NCBI RefSeq assembly: GCF_031755915.1
Contig: NC_083389.1
Coordinates: 2,968,001 to 3,032,000 of the forward strand
Direction of reading: 5' to 3'
DNA from: Ziziphus jujuba
Taxonomy: Eukaryota; Streptophyta; Magnoliopsida; Rosales; Rhamnaceae
Length of the DNA: 64,000 nt
Shown here: piece by piece, positions 22,164 through 33,492 of the stretch
How positions within the stretch are numbered: the stretch's first letter is position 1
Layout of the letters: each line of letters begins with the position of its first letter
Position numbers and translations under genes: made by a program
The notes under the pieces: generated by a model
Seen by the model: only the letters and a program-made list of their open reading frames with translations
Told to the model about the DNA's origin: nothing
Databases searched by the model: none

Positions 22164-22905
22164 TGAAAGGATTAGGGCAAGGTTAATCTAAATAGAACAA
22201 GGGTTTTATGTTTGGAAATTGATTTGGAGTTTAGATGTTCTTGGCTTGCTTTGATTAAGCTGCTGGAAAATTTCCAGTTTTGGCCGGTTTGTGTTTCTCT
22301 TGGTTTCAAAGTGGAAACTAAGGTATTTTCTTCAAAATTCAATTAAATATTCATTTTTATGTAATACATACTTATAGCATACAAAATAGGTGTGAAAGCA
22401 CACCATGGCTGGTTCTAAACACCAATACTAAACAAGTCCTTCATGGAGAAGCAAAGCACATGTGTAAAGTAACTTTGCCACATGCTTCATGGTTTGTTGA
22501 CAAGTGTTGTTGCCTAATTAGGTGTTTCATGTTAAAGTAGTCCTCATGCATGATGACACATGTCCTTCCATGCATTGGATGAGAGAGAGGCCGAATGGTT
22601 CGACTCCATGTCACCAAGTAGCTTCCATGTCACCATCTTATTCACCAAGGTGCTTTCCATGTCATCAAGGTGCTTCATTTCCCTAAGCTTCCTAACACTC
22701 TAATTTGGCTAATACATATTAAATAACACATTTTGGTGTCTTTGTGCACCAACTTAACAAGCCTATAATATAACACAAAATAGTTTAATAAAATACCTAA
22801 ACGAAATGCAAAACAAACTAAGGAAGTTGCTTCTCGGCCAAGGCATTGGGCTTGGTCTTGAGTTTGGCTTGTTTATGGCTAACAATTTGCCATGATTCTC
22901 TAACA
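22164..22905 (-). repeat. Copia F 3' LTR (left)
   Basis: This 742-bp LTR has its minus-strand start TGTTAGAGAATCATGG at 22905 and its end at the TG of TGAAAGGATTAGG (22164). The left limit is set by the TCAAC duplication; only the part from about 22424 can be compared with the other LTR. Confidence 0.7.
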
Positions 22906-22916
22906 CTCCTCCTTGG
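22906..22916 (-). other. Copia F polypurine tract
   Basis: The minus strand reads CCAAGGAGGAG immediately before the LTR start TGTTAG. Copia G has AAGGAGGAG at the same place (57290-57298). Confidence 0.75.
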
Positions 22917-22945
22917 AAATGTTAGGCATGATGTGTAGAAGACTC

Positions 22946-24480
22946 CTAAGCACTTGAAGTCTTTCTTTCCGCAATGATTTTGTGAGAATGTCGGTCAGCT
23001 GGTCTTGTGTTGAACAATGCATCAAATTGATTTCTTTGTTTCTTCAGCCTCGCGGTAGGGATATGTTTGGTTTTTCTATGTTGTACTATATTTTTGGTGA
23101 TGGCTATGGCTGAATTATTGTGACAATGAATGGTGGTTGCATTTGTTTGTTTGCAACCCAAATCACTAAGCAATTTCCTTAGCCAAATTGCTTGATTTAA
23201 TGCTGCTGCCGCTGAGATGTATTCAGCTTCTGCTGTTGATTGTGCCGTGGTTCCTTGCTTGTGTGAACTCCATGAAAATGGACCTGAATCAAACATAAAC
23301 AAGTATCCATAGGTGCTCTTCATGTCTTCCAAGCTACCTACCCAATCACTATCATAATCGCCAACTAATTCACACATGTTGCCATGCTTGTATAGGATTC
23401 TAAAGTTTGCCGTGCCCTTTACATACCTTAGGACTCTTTTTGTAGCTTGGTAATGTTTTGAGATAGTGCACTCATGAACCTTGATAGCACACTTACTACA
23501 TACATAATATCAAGTCTTGAAGTACACAAATAAAGCAAGCTTCCAATTATGCTTTAAAAATCGAAGCATTCACTTTCTCACTTCCATCATCAAGTTTGAA
23601 CTTGGCATTTTGAATCATTGGTGTTTCAACACTCATGGCATTTTCTAGTTGAAACTTATCAAGTAAATTCAAAGCATATTTTTCTTGAAATAGAATGATA
23701 CCTTTACTTGTTTGCTTGATCTCCAAACCTAGAAAATAATTCATTAATCCAAGGTCGGACATCTCGAAGGTTTCCATCACTTTATCTTTGAACTTTCGAA
23801 TGCCTTCAGTATTGCAACCTGTTATTAGCAAATCATCAACGTAAAGAGAGATTACCATTTCATCTTCATGTGAGTTGGTTTTTATATAGAGTGTAGGCTC
23901 ATTATCACTTCTTGAAAAACCTTCATGAATGATGTAGTCATCAATTCTTGCATACCAAGCTCTTGGAGCTTGTTTGAGCCCATACAAGGCTTTATGAAGC
24001 TTGTACACTTTCTCCTCCTCTCCTTCTATAACAAAGTGTTCAGGTTGCTCAACATATACTTCTTCTTCTAAAATACCATTTAGAAAAGCTGATTTCACAT
24101 CCAAATGATATATTTTCCAAGAATTATTGGCTGCATATGCAAGTAAAAGCCGAATGGTTTCATGTCTTGCCACCGGTGCAAAAGTCTCCATATAGTCTAC
24201 ACCATATTGTTAAACATAACCTTTAACAACCAGGCTTGCTTTGTATGTGGTCAAAGTGCCATTAGGGTTATTTTTGTTCTAAAAAGCCATTTGACACCTA
24301 TTACATGTCCTTTCTTTGGTCTCGGCACCAAACTCCAAGTTTTATTTTATTTTTATCATGTGAAGCTCCTCCTCCATTGCAGCTTGCCATTCTTTGTGTT
24401 GTGAAGCCTCACTATATGTTGTAGGATCAGGTGTTTCCATCCTTGCACTTACATAAAGTTCTGCAATTGATTTTATGCCT
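22946..24480 (-). pseudogene. Copia F reverse transcriptase and RNase H
   Basis: RT is open at 23547-24191 with FAPVARHETIRLLLAYAANN, YHLDVKSAFLNGILEEEVYV, LHKALYGLKQAPRAWY and the active site YVDDLLITG. Upstream, degenerate EWQAAMEEELHMIK and KASLVVKGYV precede a CAA-to-TAA stop near 24210. RNase H is at 22946-23377 (YDSDWVGSLEDMKSTYGY, QSTAEAEYISAAAALNQAIW), with the catalytic CDN motif changed to CHN (codon at 23120-23122) and the C-terminus out of frame. About 170 bp between the two blocks (23378-23546) are degenerate. Confidence 0.85.
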
Positions 24481-24599
24481 CTCTTCCCAACATATTCTTC
24501 ATTGGCTGGGTCATCATCATCTTCGTCATCATCGGCAACATCAAAATCACTTTGATCGGTGAAAGGAGTTCTTGATTAAATATAAGTGTTTTCTTCCAC

Positions 24600-25630
24600 T
24601 TTATGCTCCTTCCAACTTCAATATGAGTTCTCATGTACAATAACATCTCTAGAGACAACAACTTGCATCTTAGATATATCAAAGATTCTATAGCCCTTTG
24701 AAACCGAACTATAGCCTACAAATATACCAATACTTTCTTTTTTATCAGGCTTGGTTCTTTTGGAGTCATGGACATGAATATAACAAATACTTCCAAAGAC
24801 TTTTAAGTGAGCAATTGAAGATTTCAAACCATACCACAATTCATTTAGAGTTTTAGACTCAATTGCCTTACTTGGAAGTAGGTTTAGGAGGTATACGCTT
24901 GTATTGGCAGCTTCGGCCCAAAATTTCTTTGGCAAGCACTTCTTGAACAGCAAGCATCTTGACATCTCCATGATGGTTCTATTCTTTCTTTCACTCACTC
25001 CATTTTGTTGTGGTGTGTATGGAGTTGTGAGTTGGTGTATGATGCCATTTGTCTTGCAAATAGCTTGGAAAGCTTTGGAAATGTACTTTTAATCATTGTC
25101 GGTTCGAATCACCTTGATGGTTATTTGTGCTTGGTTTTCTACAAGTGTTTTGAACTCTTCAAATGTGGCTGCTGCTTCTGATTTTTGTTTGAGAAGTATA
25201 TCAAGCACTTTCTAGAATAATCATCAATAAAGATGATAAAAAAGCTCCTCCCTGCATGAGTTGCTTCATTCATTAGTCCACATAAATCCGAATGCACAAT
25301 TTGTAACTTTTCCTTTGCTTTGTCGAGTGTTGTCAAAGGAAATGGTTGTCTTTTGATTTTGCCAAGTTAACATGTTTGGCAAACAGCTTTATCTTCATGG
25401 ATTTGTGGTCAATTCTCAACAATTTGTTGAGTATGCTTTTGCTTCATGGTGGCATAGTTGTAATGGCCGAGCCTTCTATGCCATAGTCTTGAATCTTCTT
25501 GGACTTTGGTATTCATAGCCATTTGATTTTGTTGATCAAAATAAATTACAAGGCTAATATCTTTCATATGGATAACTAATATGATTTTTTCATCCTTAGA
25601 TATTTCATAACTTATATCTAAGAATTTCAA
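24600..25630 (-). pseudogene. Copia F integrase
   Basis: Pieces in three frames give the pre-integrase domain (SRLWHRRLGHYNYATMK), the core with both Asp-bearing motifs (LQIVHSDLCGLM, FFIIFIDDYSRKC) and TPQQNGVSERKNRTIMEM with the catalytic Glu. Then come WAEAANTSVYLLNLLPSKA and the C-terminal GYSSVSKGYRIFD. The active residues are present but frameshifts and stops separate the blocks near 25090, 25140 and 25370. Confidence 0.85.
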
Positions 25631-25935
25631 AATGTATCTTTCTTCATAAGTTGTGGCATACTAAGTAAATTTTCGAACAGATTTGGGACATATAAAACAT
25701 TGGTAATTTGAATTGTACCTTTTAGTGTTTTAATGACCAAATCTCCTTTTCCTTGTGCCTCCATGATTTGTCCATTTGCTGCCCTAATTTTTGTTGCAAT
25801 TTTTGAGTTGAACTTGACAAACAAGTCACGGTTGTTGCACATATGATTTGTGCACCCGCTGTCAAAAATCCATTTGTCTTTGGTTGTGGTTGCAAGATTG
25901 CAAGATGTTGTAAAAGTATGCTCATGCTCTCCATT
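25627..25935 (-). pseudogene. Copia F protease
   Basis: DKWIFDSGCTNHMCNNRD (Asp-Ser-Gly near 25855) starts the retropepsin-like domain, followed by KIRAANGQIMEAQGKGDLVI and TIQITNVLYVPNLFENLLSM. This is the standard copia protease just upstream of the pre-integrase region. It is partly open at 25627-25842. Confidence 0.8.
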
Positions 25936-25939
25936 TAAT

Positions 25940-26852
25940 TCTTCGGGTTCATGAGCTTGTCTTGCTTCTTGCCTTCAGTTTCTTTGCTTGCAAACTTTTT
26001 CCATATGACCGAATTGTTTGTAAATCTTGCATTGAACATTCAGCCTCCACCAACATATCTTGGTCGTGTGTCCTTGCTTCTTGCATATTATGCAAGGACT
26101 GTAGGTCATCTTGTTCCCTCTTTGGTTGGTGATCTCCTTGACTTTATTTTGCCTTTCGAAAGGCCTTTGTTACTGGATTGTTTTGCCTTTGTTATTTGCT
26201 GCAAGGACTGCTTCACTTGAGCTTGATTCACCTTGTAGCCGAAGACTCCTCCTTTGTTCTGTGGCTTGCAAGGCATTTATCAATTCAGCAACTATGAGTT
26301 GTGTAAGCTCTCTTGTTTCCTCCAAAGTTGAAATCTTTGCTTCATATTTCTCTGGAAGACATATAAGGATCTTTTCAATAATCCTTTGGTCTGGAAAAGA
26401 TTCACCAAGTAACCGGATTTGGTTGACAATCTTCATAACTTTGTCTGAAAATTCCTTCACGGTTTCAAGTTCCAGCATCTTCAAATTTTCAAATTCTCCT
26501 CTAACGTTTAGCAGCTGTATTTATCTTGATCTTGTACTTCCTTGGAACTCCTCTTAAAGCTTTTCCCAAGCTTGTCTAGGAGTTGTACAGGTCATGATTC
26601 TAGTGAAGATATCATCGGTCACAGCAGCTTGTATTGCTGTAAGAGTTTTGAAAGGTCTTGCATTTTCTTCACTATGAAGTTTGATTTTATTCACCGTAGC
26701 ACCTGCTCTCAATGGTTCTACTTCATAATCAACTTCAACAAGCTCCCAAAGGTCATAAGCTTGAAGATAGGCTCTCATTTTAATTGCCCAAATAGGATAG
26801 TTTTGGCCATCAAAGATAGGACGTGAAGGTACTGAAAAGTGTGAGGATGCCA
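25940..26852 (-). pseudogene. Copia F gag
   Basis: The ATG at 26852 gives MASSHFSVPSRPIFDGQNYP and IWAIKMRAYLQAYDLWELVE, the typical copia capsid start also seen in element G at 55359. The UBN2-like gag core continues with LTAIQAAVTDDIFTRIM, FSDKVMKIVNQIRLLGESFP and KILICLPEKYEAKISTLEE. A zinc knuckle CIICKKQGHTTKIC (CX2CX4HX4C) lies near 26060-26105. A frame break near 26555 (after QAWEKL) separates the two halves. Confidence 0.8.
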
Positions 26853-26879
26853 TTTCAAAATGGTTTGTGTTTTTTGTGG

Positions 26880-27232
26880 ATTTTCTAATACTAAACAAGT
26901 CCTTCATGGAGAAGCAAAACACATGTGTAAAGTAACTTTGCCACATGCTTCATGGTTTGTTGACAAGTGTTGCTGCCTCATTAGGTGCTTCATGTTGAAG
27001 TGGTCCTCATGCATGATGACACATGTCCTTCCATGCATTGGATGAGAGAGAGGCCGAATGGTTCAGCTCCATGTCACCAAGTAGCTTCCATGTCACCATC
27101 TTAGTCACCAAGGTGCTTTCCATGTCATCATGGTGCCTCATTTCCCTAAGCTTCCTAACACTCTAATTTGGCTAATACATATTAAATAAAACATTTTGGT
27201 GTCTTTATGCACCAACTTAACAAGCCTAGAAT
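26880..27232 (-). repeat. Copia F 5' LTR, first part
   Basis: This is nearly identical to 22424-22770 of the left LTR. The part equivalent to 22164-22423 is missing. The rest of the LTR is at 33130-33265, beyond gypsy E. Confidence 0.8.
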
Positions 27233-28361
27233 TGATGTGATTCCGCCCGAGCCCGCATAACAGACAACATGCTGGGGTGCTGACCCAATTCAGATGAAGA
27301 TCGGCCCAATCACTAGAACTCAAACAAAGAGATTTAGGGATCAACATGCTGCCTTTATCCATGACATAATCCATTCTCAAGAGGGTGTGTCAATTCCTGA
27401 AGAACCAAGGTCTGTTTTGACCATACAAGTGGTGGAAGCCGATATGGGCCCGGGTAGCAACTTTGGTACTTTTTTTTAGGAGCCCGAGAAGCATGAAATG
27501 GTTCCAAATCTTTATGGATACAATTAATATGTCTAATAAGTCATGAAATCAAGTCAAGGCAGCTTCAAAGGCAAACAAACAGGTGGTGTGCGCATGGGTC
27601 CAAGATTTGCCGGGTTTTGTTGTATTTTGTGCTGGCTTTACGATATTGTGCTGAGTTGGCTTTTTCTCTTTCTTCCAAGCAAGGGCAATGTGTGGGACTT
27701 CATGGTCAGATTATTTAACATCCTAAAAAGCATATTGAAGCTGATTTGGAGCTTAAATTTGTCAAATAATGGTCAAAGTCAACTTAGTCAAAAAGCTAGT
27801 ATAGTTTCCTAATTTGATTCTACTTTTTGTTTTAGGAAATTGCCATTCCTTTTTGGTTTTTATTTATTTATTTGCTGGAAGAACAAGTTTAGGAAAGTTA
27901 TTATTTTATTATTTTCACTATAAATTAGTTAATTCCTAATTCAAAATAAAGGAATTAATTAATCCAAATTAGATTAGGAAAGGAGTGAGAATTTCGGCCA
28001 CCATAGGAAACTACTTTGTATGGCCGATTTTCCCTTTGTTTTAGGGTTTATTTCATGACTTTGTAGCCTATTTAAAGGCTTATTTTTCAATAAGAATTAA
28101 GCTTGAATTTTATACAGAACTTAATATGTGAGATTGAATTCTCTTTGTTCTCTTTGAACACCTAAAACACCATTAGAGAGTGAGTGTTTTAGTTTGACTT
28201 ATCAATAGGACTTCCATCACCTATTGTGGCGTCTTCACTATACACCAAGGTTTCTAATCAAAGGTTGGTTAGGTGTCAAGGTGACCATTAGAACTTGAAT
28301 ATAATTAGATCCGGGCTAATATAATATGGGTTTAGGAGCAGGTTGTCCTAGGTTCGTATCA
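27233..28361 (+). repeat. Element E 5' LTR
   Basis: 1129 bp, starting TGATGTGATTCCGCCCGAGC and ending GGTTCGTATCA. It codes near its start for GPITRTQTKRFRDQHAAFIH, the continuation of the polyprotein tail. Confidence 0.9.
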
Positions 28362-28363
28362 CT

Positions 28364-28376
28364 TGGTATCAGAGCC
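28364..28376 (+). other. Element E primer-binding site (tRNA-Met)
   Basis: TGGTATCAGAGCC lies two bases after the LTR. It is an intact match to the complement of plant initiator tRNA-Met. Confidence 0.9.
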
Positions 28377-29519
28377 AAAATTTGTTCAAGTTTGATCTAT
28401 CTTTATTTTCTTTATTTGGTTTTGTATTATTCTGAAATTTTAGCATTCGGTTAAGGTTGCTTCTATCATCATACACGTTCTGTATCTTTAAAAAAAAATA
28501 AAAATTCATTCCTAGTAAAATTCGGTTTTCCTTGTCATACCGTATTTTTGTTTCCTAGTTTGTTGGTTGTCTTTTATCATTGTTCTTGTTCATTTGGTTT
28601 TTGTTGATTTTTCTTTGCTGTTTTAGTCTTCAATATTTGCATTCATATTTTCAAAAATAAAAAATAAAAAAATAAAAAAAACAGAAAATTCGAACAGATA
28701 TTAAAAAAAAAAAAAAAAAACTGCACTTTTGTTTTTGTTGGAGGCCACGGGTTTGGTGGATTTTTTGTGCAGAATTGTAATTTTTAGTGTTGATCTTTGC
28801 TACTGCAGTTGTTTTATGTTCTGTGAGTGAAAAATAAAAAATAAAAAAAAAGGAAGAAGAAAAGGCAAATATAAAAAAAAATTAAAAAATTCGGTTTGTT
28901 GGAATTTGATTTGTGTGCTGGAAATTATTGGAGCTGCTGAATTGTTGCATATTTATTCATTATTTGGAGTTTCTGGAGAGTTATTTTTGTTGCTGGATAT
29001 TTGAATTTTGGGTGCTTAAATTGTTTGGATTAAAATTAGTTAAAGGATTTGATACAGAACTTGAATTACAAGAACAACAACCAATACTATTCTATATTTT
29101 TGTTCGATTTGATTCTTGTTGGTGTTTGAAAATATTTTCGCTAAATTTTATTCTTGAATCCTTAATCTCCTACCATCTGGTCCAGTTCTTGCTAATTCCA
29201 AAATCTTCCTTATTATCTTGCTTTATTTGCCGAGAAAGCCGAAAACTAGGTTTTGTTAATTCATTCGGTATTGCTTATTTTTTGCTACTGTTTTGTTGAT
29301 AAGTTTAATTAAAACATACTTGTGATCTAATTGCTGTTGTTGGGGTGTTTTAATTGGAACTTTGAGATGATTCATTGAGTGGAAAAAGACAAGAGCGTGT
29401 GAGCGGTAAAAAGCCGAAACTAGTGTGATAACACGAGTGTCGAGACCTTGTTTGAGTGAAACACGTGAGGGAGTGAATTTGTGGAGGTCTTATTTTATTT
29501 TTGCATTATTCATACTAAC
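28377..29519 (+). other. Element E leader
   Basis: This non-coding leader is homologous to the others, with A-rich runs near 28655, 28700, 28835 and 28875. The CACGTG block is at 29462-29467, 52 bp before the gag ATG. A 128-codon open stretch at 28913-29299 is not conserved as protein in the other leaders. Confidence 0.75.
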
Positions 29520-30823
29520 ATGGCAGATTCAAGGGTGAGAAGAGGAGATCCTCTTTAAGGATTAATGAAGAAGAGTTCGTACGATTCCATGGCGGTTCCC
29601 TAGCTTCGGCGAGTGGTGAGCAAACGGACATGAGGTCTATCTTGGAGCAAGTACAGCAGATGAATACTCAATTTGACCATTTAAATCAAATGATGGACAG
29701 GGTAGAAACATCCCAAGGAGTGCTAAATATAAGGTTACATGCTCATGGAGGTCGAGGTCAAGGAGGCTAAGGGCGACCAAGAGAGGAATTCGAGGGAAGT
29801 AACTATGGAGATGACTTGGATGAGGGGTTTGATGAAATTTTTGAACCTCAAGAAAGGCTAATCCATGGGAGACCAGCAAGGAATGAAGATGATGATATAG
29901 GAAGTATCAAGATAAACATTCCACCTTTCATGGGAAAAAGTGATCCATAAGCATATTTGGAAAGGGGGGAGAGAATGGAGATGATTTTTTAATGTCATAG
30001 TTATTCGGATGCCAAGAAGGTGAAGTTGGCAGCAATGGAGTTTGGTCATTATGCACTCCAATGGTGGACCAATGAGAAAAACACCCGAAGGAGAGTTGGT
30101 GATGGCTTGATCACTACATGGTGACAAATGAAAGGAGCCATGAAGAAGCGGTTCGTATCATCACATTATCATAGGTTGCTCCATCAAAGGCTTCAATCCA
30201 TATCTCAAGGAAGTAGGTCCATGGAGGATTATTACAAGGAGATTGAGATGCTTATGATGAGGCTAAGTATGAATGAGGATAGAGAAGCAACTATGGCAAG
30301 GTTCCTTGGTGGTTTGAATCGTGAAATATCCAATCAACTAGAATTGCAACAATATGTAGAATTGGAGGAGATGTTGCATATGGCTATTAAATTGGAGCAT
30401 CAATTCAAGAGGAGGGGTGTAGGCTCATGGTTTGGAGGCATTTCCAACAGAGGAAGATCAATTTCAAGTGGCTGGAGAAACAATCCTACCTTTGAAAACA
30501 ACCCAAAGGCAAAAGTTGGAGAAGAAAGTTCAAATCAGCCAAGGAGAGAGACTAGAACCGAATCTGTCCAAGCACACAAAAGTGAAGGTAAATCTGATTC
30601 TAAGCGTTATAAAGCTCATGACATTGTGTGTTTTAAGTGCTAGGGACAAGGACACATCGCTAGACAATGCTCGAATAGGAGGATTATGGTGTTGAAAGGT
30701 AATGGCGAACTAGAATCCGAAAGTGAATAAAGTGATGCTGAAACTGAAATTGAAGATGGAGAAGTCGGACATGATGAGCGTGAGGAACCCAAAACACTCC
30801 AACCTTCAAGGGATGACTTAAGC
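29520..30823 (+). pseudogene. Element E gag
   Basis: The ATG at 29520 gives MADSRVRRGDPL and then TAA. The core is interrupted by further stops, including TGA at 30122-30124 where relatives have Arg. It then stays open from 30128 (MKGAMKKRFVSSHYHRLLHQ, MEDYYKEIEMLMMRLSMNED) to the zinc knuckle, where the Gln after CFKC is TAG (30641-30643). The motif CFKC-x-GQGHIARQC is otherwise complete. Another stop lies in the acidic linker near 30727. The stops at known Arg and Gln codons fit C-to-T decay. Confidence 0.85.
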
Positions 30824-32005
30824 TTGGTTGCAAGGAGGGTCCTTACTGTATACAAAGATGAAGAACAAATTCAAAGAGAAAACATCTTCCACACCCGATG
30901 CGAAATTCAAGGTAACATATGTAGTATGATTATAGATAATGGAAGTTGTACTAATGTAATTAGTAACATTGTGGTTGATAAATTAGGCTTAACAACTATT
31001 AAACATCTAGAACCATATAGATTACAATGGCTTAATGATAGTGGTGAGATAAAAGTAAATAAACAAGCCAAAGTAAAATTCAGCATTGATACATATGTGG
31101 ATATTGTATTGTGTGATGTTGTTCCTATGCATGTGGGTCATATTTTGTTGAGTAGGCCATGGAAATTTGATAGAGATGCTATCCATTATGGTAGAGAGAA
31201 TAGCATTGTATTTAAATTTAAAGGGAAAAAGTTTAAGCTGGAGCCATTAACTCCAAATGAAGTATTTAGCGATCAACTTCAAATACAACAAAGGAGGGAA
31301 GCCGAAAGGCCCAAAAAGAAGGCTAGTATAGCACCAACGGTTCCACCATCCATCCAAAAGGAGAAAAGTGAGCTTTCTGTCCAAGGTAAGTCCTCTAAAA
31401 CCCAGGTTGAGTGGAAAAATTATAACAAACCCGAGAGAGAGAAAGTGAGAGACAAAGCTGAGTATGAGAGAAAACAAATGCAAACCGTGAGTGGGAAAGA
31501 AAAAGAAAGGAAAGAGAAGAAAAATAAAAAATTTTATCCTAGCTTTGGTGATGTTAATAAAGTAATTATGAATGAGAAATCATTTCTTATCATGAATTTT
31601 AAAGATACTTATTTAAAGATGTTTTTGTTGCATCGAACTTTATCTGCATTATTGAAAGCTTTACTTAATGGAAATTTGAAAATTTATGAGAGATTATTTG
31701 TTAATAATAAAAAGTGTGATGAACTTGTATTTCTAGTATTTGTTGTGATAGTGTTTGACCCAGGAGATTGGTTTTGGTTGAAACCAAGGAAGGAGTGGTT
31801 TCCCGAACAAAGAAAGTCCAACCTTATGCCGCGAGGAGATGGATCTTTTCAAGTTTTGGAAAGGATCAATGAAAACACCTACAGGCTTGATTTACCGGGT
31901 GAGTATAATATGAGTGCTACATTCAAAGATGCTGATTTGTTTCCTTTTTCTGTAGGTGATGAACTATATTTGAGAGAAAAATCCTTTTCAAGAGCAGGGG
32001 AATGA
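30824..32005 (+). pseudogene. Element E protease plus scrambled pol frame
   Basis: This 393-codon open frame begins in the linker (VARRVLTVYKDEEQIQREN), passes the protease site, where the catalytic DSG is DNG (codons 30935-30943; AGT to AAT), and HILLSRPWKFD. It continues into a Lys/Glu-rich tail. From about 31592 it reads MNFKDTYLKM, an integrase piece (HRTLSALLKALLNGNLK), an RT piece (RLFVNNKKCDELVFLVF) and the integrase C-terminus (VFDPGDWFWLKPRKEWF, LMPRGDGSFQVLERI), the same order as in element A. A one-base change in an A-run near 31980 shifts the frame, so it stops at the LTR start instead of continuing into it. No catalytic pol remains. Confidence 0.8.
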
Positions 32006-33124
32006 TGTGATTCCGCCCGAGCCCGCACAACCAACAACCTGCTGGGATGCTGACCCGATTCTGATGATGACCGGGCCAATCACTAGAGCTTAAGCTAAGA
32101 GGTTTAGGGATAAACATGCTGCATTTATCCAGGGCATAATCCATTCTCAAGAGGATGTGTCAATTCCCGAAGAACCAAGACATGTTTTGACTATACAAGT
32201 GGTGAAAGCCGATACGGGCCCGGATAACGGTTTTGGTACTTTTTTTTAGGAGTCTGGGCAGCATGAAATGGTTCCAAATCTTTATGGATTCAATTCATAT
32301 GTCTAAAAAGTCATGAAATCAAGTCAAAGGCAAATAAACAGGTGGTGTGCGCATGGGTCCAAGATTTGCCGGGTTTTGCTGTATTTTGTGCTGGCTTTAC
32401 TGTATTATGCTGAGTTGGCTTTTTCTCTTTCTTCCAAGCAAGCGAAATGTGTGGTACTTCATGGTCAGATTATTTGGCATCCTAAAAAGCATATTGAAGC
32501 TGATTTGGAGCTCAAATTAGTCAAAGAATGGTCAAAGTCAACTTAGTTAAAAAGCTAGTATTTTAGTTTCCTAATTTGATTCTACTTTTTGTTTTAGGAA
32601 ATTACCATTCCTTTTTGGTTTTTATTTATTTATTTTCCGGAAAAACAAGTTTAGAAAAGTTATTAATTTATTATTTTCATTGTAAATTAATTAATTCCTA
32701 ATTCAAAATAAAGGAATTAATTAATCCAAATTAGATTAGGAAAGGAGTGAGAATTTCGGCCACCATAGGAAACTACTTTGTATGCCCGGTTTTCCCTTTA
32801 TTTTTAGTGTTTATTTCGTGACTTTTTAGCCTATTTAAAGGCTTATTTTTCAATAAGAATTAAGCTTGAATTTTATACAGAAATTAATTTGTGAGATTGA
32901 ATTCTCTTTGTTCTCTTTGAACACCTAAAACACCATTAGAGAGTGAGTGTTTTAGTTTGACTTATCAATAAGACTTCCATCACCTATTGTGGCGTCTTTA
33001 CTATATACCAAGGTTTCTAATCATAGGTTGGTTAGGGGTCAAAGTGACCATTAGAACTTGAACATAATTAGATCCAGGCTAATATAATACGGGTTTAGGA
33101 GTAGATCGTCCTAGGTTCGTATCA
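32003..33124 (+). repeat. Element E 3' LTR
   Basis: 1122 bp, preceded by the purine-rich AAGAGCAGGGGAA (31990-32002). It ends GTATCA at 33124, followed by the duplicated AGAAT. Confidence 0.9.
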
Positions 33125-33129
33125 AGAAT

Positions 33130-33265
33130 ACAACACAAAATGATTTAATCAACTACCTAAACGAAATACAAAACAAACTAAGGAAGTTGCTTCTCGGCCA
33201 AGGCATTAGGCTTGGTCTCGGGTTTGGCTTGTTTATGGCTAACAATTTCCTGTGATTCTCTAACA
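33130..33265 (-). repeat. Copia F 5' LTR, last part
   Basis: This continues the LTR from 27232 after gypsy E and its duplication. It matches 22771-22905 and ends CTAACA. The target duplication TCAAC and then seven intron bases separate it from GMI1-like exon 3. Confidence 0.8.
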
Positions 33266-33277
33266 TCAACAATCTAC

Positions 33278-33370
33278 CTTTGTAAAACTTCCATGGGGTG
33301 TGTCCCTAATTTTATCTTTTGAGGGATTTCTGATACCACCATCAGTCGAAAATGGAAATGAAGTTGTCCA
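33278..33370 (-). pseudogene. GMI1-like exon 3, next to the copia insertion
   Basis: This 93-bp exon (31 codons) reads WTTSFPFSTDGGIRNPSK, then DKIRDTPHGSFTK. It has a strong pyrimidine-rich acceptor ending CACTAG. Its donor GTAGATT is followed within 12 bp by the copia F terminus. Confidence 0.65.
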
Positions 33371-33492
33371 CTAGTGCAAGAGATGGAAAACCATTGGGTG
33401 GTTCTATTTCAAAGATGTAAGAGAAATCAAATAAAAGCATTAGAAAATATAGCCCCTTGACAGATCAAGAAACCGATATGCAACTTAACTAC

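Larger units (their letters stand above)
27233..33124 (+). mobile_element. Gypsy element E, complete ends, deleted pol
   Basis: This is a 5892-bp plus-strand element with LTRs 27233-28361 and 32003-33124 and the 5-bp duplication AGAAT (27228-27232 and 33125-33129). The primer-binding site is at 28364-28376 and the polypurine tract is just before 32003. Gag is stop-ridden. A single long frame covers protease and the scrambled pol remnant shared with element A. RT, RNase H and most of integrase are absent. It lies inside the 5' LTR of copia F. The two LTRs differ visibly, so the insertion is not recent. Confidence 0.92.
22164..33265 (-). mobile_element. Ty1/copia element F in an intron, carrying gypsy E
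   Basis: The minus-strand element is flanked by the 5-bp duplication TCAAC (22159-22163 and 33266-33270). The left (3') LTR is 22164-22905, with polypurine tract at 22906-22916. Pol order protease-integrase-RT-RNase H defines copia. The right (5') LTR is split by gypsy E at 27233-33124 and also lacks about 260 bp plus the primer-binding site and leader, so gag begins only about 35 bp from LTR sequence at 26852. Without E it is about 5.2 kb. Stops and frameshifts throughout pol make it inactive. Confidence 0.8.

Noticed and set aside
28913..29299. A 128-codon frame in the leader of element E as a protein
   Set aside because: The homologous leaders of A, B, C and D do not keep this frame, and it is low-complexity Phe/Leu-rich text from T-rich DNA.
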